Below are positions 14,817 through 18,828 of a stretch of DNA of 18,828 nucleotides, in pieces. The notes beneath the pieces are model-generated. The model was not told where the DNA came from and searched no databases. It saw only the letters and a list, made by a program, of their open reading frames with translations. This DNA is from Pseudomonadota bacterium (lineage in GTDB: Bacteria > Pseudomonadota > Alphaproteobacteria > Caulobacterales > Caulobacteraceae), in the NCBI GenBank assembly GCA_023412655.1, contig JAEYNH010000088.1:1-18828 (forward strand), written 5' to 3'. The position numbers were made by a program, and so were the translations under genes. Each line of letters starts with the position of its first letter. Positions within the stretch are counted from its first letter, which is position 1.

Positions 14817-15058
14817 TGGGAGGGGGCGAGGGCCTGGTTCTGAATGTTGCGGACAGCTTCCCGCGCCTGTTCGGTGCGGCGCATGGAGGCCTCGTGCTCA
14901 CGCTTCATGGCGGCCTGCACCTCGGCCGTGCGTTGCACCGGAGTGTGGCCGAACGGACCGGGCGAGCGGTCGCCCAGCCCCTGCGGCCAGACGAGCGCCA
15001 GGGCGATGGCGGCCGCGGTGGCCAGCCCCAGCAGCGGCAGGTAGAGGCGATCCAGCAT
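14813..15058 (-). CDS. Small membrane-anchored protein coupled to kdsD
   Basis: An 81-aa protein with one N-terminal hydrophobic segment (about residues 5-25, LYLPLLGLATAAAIALALVW). A short Gly/Pro linker (GDRSPGPFGH) and a charged helix-prone tail (about 41-77, rich in Glu, Arg, Gln and Ala) follow. The tail looks like an amphipathic or coiled-coil helix. I do not recognise the family, and it is not LptC. Its TGA overlaps the kdsD start by 4 bases, and kdsD has no SD of its own. The start at 15058 gives a short N-terminus before the membrane segment. Its own SD is weak (AGAG). It is divergent from gpmA. Tight coupling suggests a role linked to Kdo/LPS synthesis or a purely translational role. 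Confidence 0.72.
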   Translation of the reverse strand: MLDRLYLPLLGLATAAAIALALVWPQGLGDRSPGPFGHTPVQRTAEVQAAMKREHEASMRRTEQAREAVRNIQNQALAPSQ

Positions 15059-15082
15059 CGGGGCTCTATAGCCCGCGCCGGC

Positions 15083-15111
15083 TTGACGGCGAAAGCCTCG
15101 GGTCCTAGCCG
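15083..15111 (+). promoter_or_regulatory. Candidate promoter for gpmA
   Basis: TTGACGG (15083-15089), a 14-base spacer, then CCTAGCCG (15104-15111). The -35 matches the Caulobacter housekeeping sigma73 consensus (TTGaCgS) and the spacing is within the known 10-14 range. The -10 keeps only the CTA core of GCtANAWC. It lies 30 bases before the TTG start. A GGGCT-CTAT-AGCCC hairpin sits just upstream (15061-15074). Confidence 0.4.
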
Positions 15112-15140
15112 CTCTCATCCCGTCCAAGAGGAGAGCCGCC

Positions 15141-15851
15141 TTGCCCACCCTGATCCTGCTGCGCCATGGCCAGAGCCAATGGAATCTGGAGAACCGCTTC
15201 ACCGGCTGGGTGGACGTGGACCTGACGCCGCAGGGCGAGGCCGAGGCCAAGAAGGGCGGGGAGCTGATCGCCGAAGCGGGCCTGGCCATCGACCGCTGCT
15301 TCACTTCCGTGCAGACGCGGGCCATCCGGACTTCGTGGCTGGCCCTGTGGGCGGCTCGACAGGCCTATGTTCCCGAGGTGAAGGACTGGCGCCTGAACGA
15401 GCGCCACTACGGCGGCCTCACGGGCCTGAACAAGGCGGAGACGGCCGAGAAGCACGGCGAGGAGCAGGTGAAGATCTGGCGCCGCTCCTACGACATCCCG
15501 CCGCCGCCGCTCGCCGCCGGGTCGGAATACGACTTCTCCAAGGATCGCCGCTACGCCGGCGCCAAGCTGCCCGACACCGAGAGCCTCAAGACCACCCTCG
15601 ACCGCGTGCAGCCCTACTGGGAGAGCGACATCGCCCCCTGCCTGCGTAAGGGCGAGACCCTGCTGGTGGCGGCGCACGGCAATTCGCTCCGGGCCATCGT
15701 GAAGCTGCTCTTCGGCGTCTCGGACGACGCCATCGTCGGCGTCGAGATCCCCACGGGCAATCCGCTGGTGATCGAATTGGACGCCTCGCTGAAACCGACG
15801 TCGGCCCGCTACCTCGACGCGGCGCGTGCGACGGAGCTGCCGCCGATCTAA
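15141..15851 (+). CDS. gpmA: 2,3-bisphosphoglycerate-dependent phosphoglycerate mutase, TTG start
   Basis: Interconverts 3- and 2-phosphoglycerate in glycolysis and gluconeogenesis. The 236-aa protein has LILLRHGQSQWNLENRFTGWVD with phosphohistidine His9, TSVQTRAIRT, WRLNERHYGGLTGLNK, a KLPDTESLKTTLDRVQPYW block and the second active-site His179 in VAAHGNSLRAIVK. It is slightly shorter than the E. coli enzyme (250 aa) at the C-terminus. The start is TTG with AGGAG seven bases before it, and homology begins at that codon. A deaminase gene starts 10 bases after the stop, with its SD overlapping the stop codon region (TAAGG), so the two are probably one operon. Confidence 0.95.
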   Translation: MPTLILLRHGQSQWNLENRFTGWVDVDLTPQGEAEAKKGGELIAEAGLAIDRCFTSVQTRAIRTSWLALWAARQAYVPEVKDWRLNERHYGGLTGLNKAETAEKHGEEQVKIWRRSYDIPPPPLAAGSEYDFSKDRRYAGAKLPDTESLKTTLDRVQPYWESDIAPCLRKGETLLVAAHGNSLRAIVKLLFGVSDDAIVGVEIPTGNPLVIELDASLKPTSARYLDAARATELPPI

Positions 15852-15861
15852 GGTCGGTCGC

Positions 15862-16311
15862 ATGACGGACGAGGACTACATGCGCCGGGCCATCGAGCTG
15901 GCGCGGGGCCAGGTCGGCCGCACGGGGGGCAACCCGGCGGTCGGCTGCGTGCTCGTTCGTGCGGGCGATATCGTGGGCGAGGGGGCCACGGGCGATGGCG
16001 GCCGGCCCCACGCCGAGGAGGTCGCCCTGGCCCAGGCCGGGGCGCGGGCGAAGGGCGCCACGGCCTATGTGACCCTCGAGCCCTGCGGCGAGCGCTCCTC
16101 CGGCGCGCCCTCGTGCAGCGAGCTGCTCGTCCGCGCCAGGGTCGCCCGGGTGGTGGTCGCCTGCTCCGACCCGTCCGTCTTCGCCGCCGGGCGGGGCGCC
16201 CATAGGTTGCAGGCGGCCGACATCATCACAGACCATGGGTTGCTCGGCGGCGAGGCGGCGGCTCTCTATGTCGGGTACTCGCCGGCTAAATCCCTGGAAA
16301 TTCGTCGTTAA
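15862..16311 (+). CDS. Stand-alone RibD-type deaminase domain protein
   Basis: A 149-aa zinc-dependent deaminase matching only the N-terminal half of RibD, which deaminates diaminohydroxyphosphoribosylaminopyrimidine in riboflavin synthesis. MRRAIELARGQVG and NPAVGCVLV are RibD-like. Zinc ligands are His50 (with catalytic Glu52, in RPHAEE), Cys75 and Cys85 in EPCGERSSGAPSC. In RibD the last motif usually reads PCxHxGRTPPC, so the active-site rim differs here. The protein stops at EAAALYVGYS, exactly where RibD passes into its reductase domain, which is missing. It may be a partial riboflavin enzyme working with a separate reductase, or a deaminase for another purine or pyrimidine-like substrate. 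The ATG at 15862 is preferred to an upstream GTG within gpmA. It is probably co-transcribed with gpmA. Confidence 0.82.
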   Translation: MTDEDYMRRAIELARGQVGRTGGNPAVGCVLVRAGDIVGEGATGDGGRPHAEEVALAQAGARAKGATAYVTLEPCGERSSGAPSCSELLVRARVARVVVACSDPSVFAAGRGAHRLQAADIITDHGLLGGEAAALYVGYSPAKSLEIRR

Positions 16312-16359
16312 TTGGTTGGGCCCTAACGTCGTTCGAATCGCCTTCGGACCGCATCCCCG

Positions 16360-17625
16360 ATGCCCGTCACCAACGCCGCCAACCTTGTGGTCGCTCGCCT
16401 GAGCCAGGCGGAGGCGGACGTGATCTGCGCCAGGCACGACAGGCTGTGGAGCTCCAAACCGGGCGGGGCCCGCGCGGTGTTCGCCTGGAAGGATATCAGC
16501 GGCCTCAACCTGTCCGGCCGCAATCTCTGCGACGCCGACTTCACGGGCGCGATCCTCTGCGACACGAAGCTGTCCGGCGCGCGGCTGGACAACGCCACCC
16601 TGTTCGGCGCCGACCTGCAGAACGCCGACCTCACCGACGCGTCCCTGCGTCGGGCCGACCTGCGGGCCGCCTCCCTGCGCAACGCCGACCTCACCGGCGC
16701 CGATCTGTTCGAGGCCGACCTGCGCGAGGGCCAATTGGCGGCCGCCGATCGCAAGTTCGGCTTCCGCCGGCTGGAGACGGGGCAGCCGTCGAAGCCGGGC
16801 GAGATGCAGGGGGCGATCCTGGCCGGGGCCAACCTGGAGCGCTCCCGTCTCTCGGGCGTGATGGCGGTCCGCGCTGACTTCACCGACGCCATCCTGCGTG
16901 ACGCCAAACTCATCCGGGCCAACCTGAAGCAGGTCTCGATGAAGGGGGCGAACCTCTCCGGCGCCGACCTGTCGGGCGCCGACCTCGCGGGCGCCGACCT
17001 GCAGGACGCCGTGCTGGTGGGCGCGAAGACCATCTCCTGGAACGTGATGAACGCGAACCTGGCGGGCGTCCTGACCGACGAGCCGGCGGGCAAGCTCGCT
17101 ACCGGCATGCCTTACGAGACCATGATCCGCGACCACGCCCGCTGGTGCGAAACCCAGGGTGAACAGGGAGCCCCCAGCGTGTTCGACGGCGCCGACCTTC
17201 GCGGCCTCGTCTCGATCCGCGGGTTCAACCTGACGGCCCTGTCGGGCAAGGGCGCGGTGTTCTACGGCCTCGACATGGAGGGCGTGCAACTGCAGGGCGC
17301 CCATCTGGAGAACGCCGACCTGCGCAACTGCAACCTGCGCCGCGCCGATCTGCGGGGCGCGCGGCTCGTGGGAGCCAAGCTCTCAGGGGCCGACCTGCGG
17401 GAGGCCCAGATGGGGCCGCTGCTGCTCGGAGCCGACCGGGTCATGCCCTGCAACATGACGGGCGCGCAGCTCAAGAACGCCGACCTTTCCGGCGCCGACC
17501 TGCGGCACGCGGTGCTGAGCCAGGCCGACGTCAGCCGGGCGAGCTTCCTCGGCGCGCTGACCCGCCAGGCCAACTTCACCGGCGTCACCCGTCAGGGCGC
17601 CCGGGGCCTCGATGATGTCATCTGA
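16360..17625 (+). CDS. Pentapeptide-repeat protein A (two-module)
   Basis: A 421-aa protein built mostly of A(D/N)LxG-type pentapeptide repeats, which fold as a right-handed quadrilateral beta-helix. Repeat tracts lie at about 48-123, 151-224, 276-350 and 367-411. Linkers at 124-150, 225-275 and 351-366 break them. The N-terminus (LSQAEADVICARHDRLWSS) and residues 255-280 (IRDHARWCETQGEQGAPSVFDG) look like two copies of a helical leader with a His-x-x-(x)-Trp and Gly-rich pattern that precedes a repeat tract. The protein therefore seems to consist of two modules. No signal peptide or membrane segment is seen, so it is probably cytoplasmic. The SD is weak (GGA), and the gene follows the deaminase by 48 bases. 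Its 3' end overlaps the next gene by 11 bases. Function unknown: some such proteins mimic DNA and bind gyrase (Qnr, MfpA), but nothing specific shows that here. Confidence 0.9.
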   Translation: MPVTNAANLVVARLSQAEADVICARHDRLWSSKPGGARAVFAWKDISGLNLSGRNLCDADFTGAILCDTKLSGARLDNATLFGADLQNADLTDASLRRADLRAASLRNADLTGADLFEADLREGQLAAADRKFGFRRLETGQPSKPGEMQGAILAGANLERSRLSGVMAVRADFTDAILRDAKLIRANLKQVSMKGANLSGADLSGADLAGADLQDAVLVGAKTISWNVMNANLAGVLTDEPAGKLATGMPYETMIRDHARWCETQGEQGAPSVFDGADLRGLVSIRGFNLTALSGKGAVFYGLDMEGVQLQGAHLENADLRNCNLRRADLRGARLVGAKLSGADLREAQMGPLLLGADRVMPCNMTGAQLKNADLSGADLRHAVLSQADVSRASFLGALTRQANFTGVTRQGARGLDDVI

Positions 17626-18828
17626 CCTGGCGGCGCCCGCCGGCCTCAAGGGACGTCGGCGGCTCAGCGACGGCGAGCTGAAGCTGCTGCTCGACGCCCA
17701 GGCCCGCCATGTGGCCGGAGGCGGGGGCAAGCGCATGTCCCTGCCGTTCGTGGACTTCTCCGGCCTCGATCTGGCCGGGCGGGACCTCTCGGGCGCGGAT
17801 TTCACCGGCTCGGTGTTCGACGCCGCGCGCCTGTCCGGGACCCGGCTCGTGGGCGCCAATCTCTCCGGCTGTGATCTGCGCGGCGCCGACCTGCGCCATG
17901 CCGACTTGTCCCGGGCGAACCTGCGGGGGGCCTGCCTGACCGGCGCGAATCTCCTGGGCGCCAACCTCACCGAGGCCGATCTGCGCCCCGGCAAGATGGC
18001 GAGGCCCCATCCCAGCAAGGGCTTCCCGGCGGTGGTGGAGGAGCCCCGCGCCAGCCATCTGGACGGCGCCCTGCTGTCGGGCGCCACCCTCGACCACTCG
18101 CGGCTGGACGGTCTCTACGCGGCCGGCGCGGACCTCTCCGACTGTTCGTTGCGGGGCGCGCGGCTAGCCGACGCCAATCTGCGCGGCGCCATCCTCGCCG
18201 ATGCCGCCCTGGCCGGGGCCGAATTGGGCGGGGCCGATCTCTCCAACGCCGACTTCTCGGGCGCGGACCTGGGCGGCGTCTCCCTGGCCACCGCCCGCAC
18301 CTCGGGCGCCAAGCTCGCCCGGGTGCGCCAGCCGCCGGGCCGGCCCGCGGTGCTGCGCGCCGCCCAGCTTGTCCGTCAGGCCAAGGGCCACGACGCCTGG
18401 GTTCGCACCGGCGGCAAGGACGGCAAGCCCACGGTGCTCGACGGCGAGGACCTGCGCCCGGCGCTCGGCGAGCTCAAAGGGCTGCGGCTTACGGCGATCA
18501 GCGCGCGACGGGCCTGTCTTGCCGGCCTCGACCTGTCTGGCGTCCATCTGCAGGGCGCGAATCTCGAGGGCTCGGACCTACGGAGCGCGGATCTCAGCGG
18601 CGCGGACCTGCGCGGCGTCCGGCTCGCGGGCGCCGACCTCACCCGGGCCGACCTTACCGGGGCCGTGCTCTCGGCCTTGCCCCTGGGCCCCGGGCGCAGC
18701 ACGCCCGCCAACCTCACCGGCGCCCGCATGCGCTACGCCCGCCTCGGCGGGGCCGTCTTCGACGATGCGGTGCTGGGCGACATCGCCGCGCGCGGTTGCC
18801 CACCCCCGCTCCAGCGCACCCTGCACCT
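17615..18828 (+). CDS. Pentapeptide-repeat protein B, partial (paralog of A)
   Basis: Starts at ATG 17615, 11 bases inside the end of the preceding gene, and stays open to the window edge (404 codons plus 2 bases, stop not reached). Repeat tracts (ADLSG, ANLRG and similar) lie at about 46-123, 149-235, 302-355 and 365-390. It is colinear with protein A. The EADLRPGKM break at 120-128 matches EADLREGQL. HLDGALLSGATLDHSRLDGL matches the second tract of A. GHDAWVRTGGKDGKPTVLDG (258-277) matches DHARWCETQGEQGAPSVFDG. LDLSGVHLQGANLEGSDLRS matches LDMEGVQLQGAHLENADLRN. The break positions agree to within a few residues, so this is a tandem gene duplication, already well diverged. The overlap implies translational coupling and possibly a two-protein complex. 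Function unknown. Confidence 0.9.
   Translation, partial: MSSDLAAPAGLKGRRRLSDGELKLLLDAQARHVAGGGGKRMSLPFVDFSGLDLAGRDLSGADFTGSVFDAARLSGTRLVGANLSGCDLRGADLRHADLSRANLRGACLTGANLLGANLTEADLRPGKMARPHPSKGFPAVVEEPRASHLDGALLSGATLDHSRLDGLYAAGADLSDCSLRGARLADANLRGAILADAALAGAELGGADLSNADFSGADLGGVSLATARTSGAKLARVRQPPGRPAVLRAAQLVRQAKGHDAWVRTGGKDGKPTVLDGEDLRPALGELKGLRLTAISARRACLAGLDLSGVHLQGANLEGSDLRSADLSGADLRGVRLAGADLTRADLTGAVLSALPLGPGRSTPANLTGARMRYARLGGAVFDDAVLGDIAARGCPPPLQRTLH

Noticed and set aside
12507..14843. Open plus-strand frame of 778 codons opposite the phosphohexomutase and kdsD
   Set aside because: It runs antisense to two well-supported enzymes, has Gly/His/Arg/Val-biased low-complexity composition and no domain. 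It is typical of high-GC antisense frames.
15586..17304. Open minus-strand frame of 572 codons across gpmA, the deaminase and pentapeptide gene A
   Set aside because: Its apparent periodic repeats (Gly-Ala-x-Gln-Val-Gly) are the antisense image of the pentapeptide repeats. It crosses three genes.
17615..18828. Pentapeptide genes as a gyrase-protecting Qnr/MfpA-type resistance gene
   Set aside because: They are about twice the length, are interrupted by linkers and leader modules, and show no specific Qnr loop features. The fold alone is not evidence for this function.

Overview
The window is about 70% G+C and packed with genes on both strands. The proteins look alphaproteobacterial, and the combination (Caulobacter-like GlmM/GlmS, a single 500-aa phosphomannomutase/phosphoglucomutase, GC-rich short lipoproteins) suggests Caulobacterales such as Phenylobacterium or Caulobacter. 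That placement is an inference from family resemblance, not from a marker-gene comparison. I see no mobile element, CRISPR array, rRNA or tRNA. No gene-free stretch reaches 300 bases; the longest is 6679-6884.

Layout. Positions 59-2853 (minus strand) hold a GT4 glycosyltransferase and an overlapping GT9 heptosyltransferase-type gene, followed by infC (translation initiation factor IF-3), which appears to start at the rare codon AUU. A divergent alpha/beta hydrolase lies at 2899-3651. Positions 3660-6678 (minus) form the run galU, sqdB (UDP-sulfoquinovose synthase) and an atypical SDR epimerase-like gene. A small Thr/Pro-rich lipoprotein (6885-7154, plus) ends in a strong intrinsic terminator. 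glmS (minus) and glmM (plus) are divergent, and glmM is followed by a 57-aa membrane protein. Positions 10841-15058 (minus) form the run 81-aa membrane protein, kdsD, phosphomannomutase/phosphoglucomutase, ugd. The right end (plus) holds gpmA, a stand-alone RibD-type deaminase and two overlapping tandem pentapeptide-repeat genes. The second of these runs off the window.

How it fits together. Most genes supply activated sugars for the cell envelope. The phosphohexomutase makes glucose-1-P or mannose-1-P, GalU makes UDP-glucose, Ugd makes UDP-glucuronate and SqdB makes UDP-sulfoquinovose. GlmS and GlmM make glucosamine-1-P for UDP-GlcNAc (peptidoglycan and lipid A). KdsD makes arabinose-5-P for Kdo. 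The two glycosyltransferases probably use such donors for LPS or related glycans. The least explained parts are the paired pentapeptide-repeat proteins, the membrane protein coupled to kdsD, and the use made of UDP-sulfoquinovose when no sulfoquinovosyl transferase is visible here.
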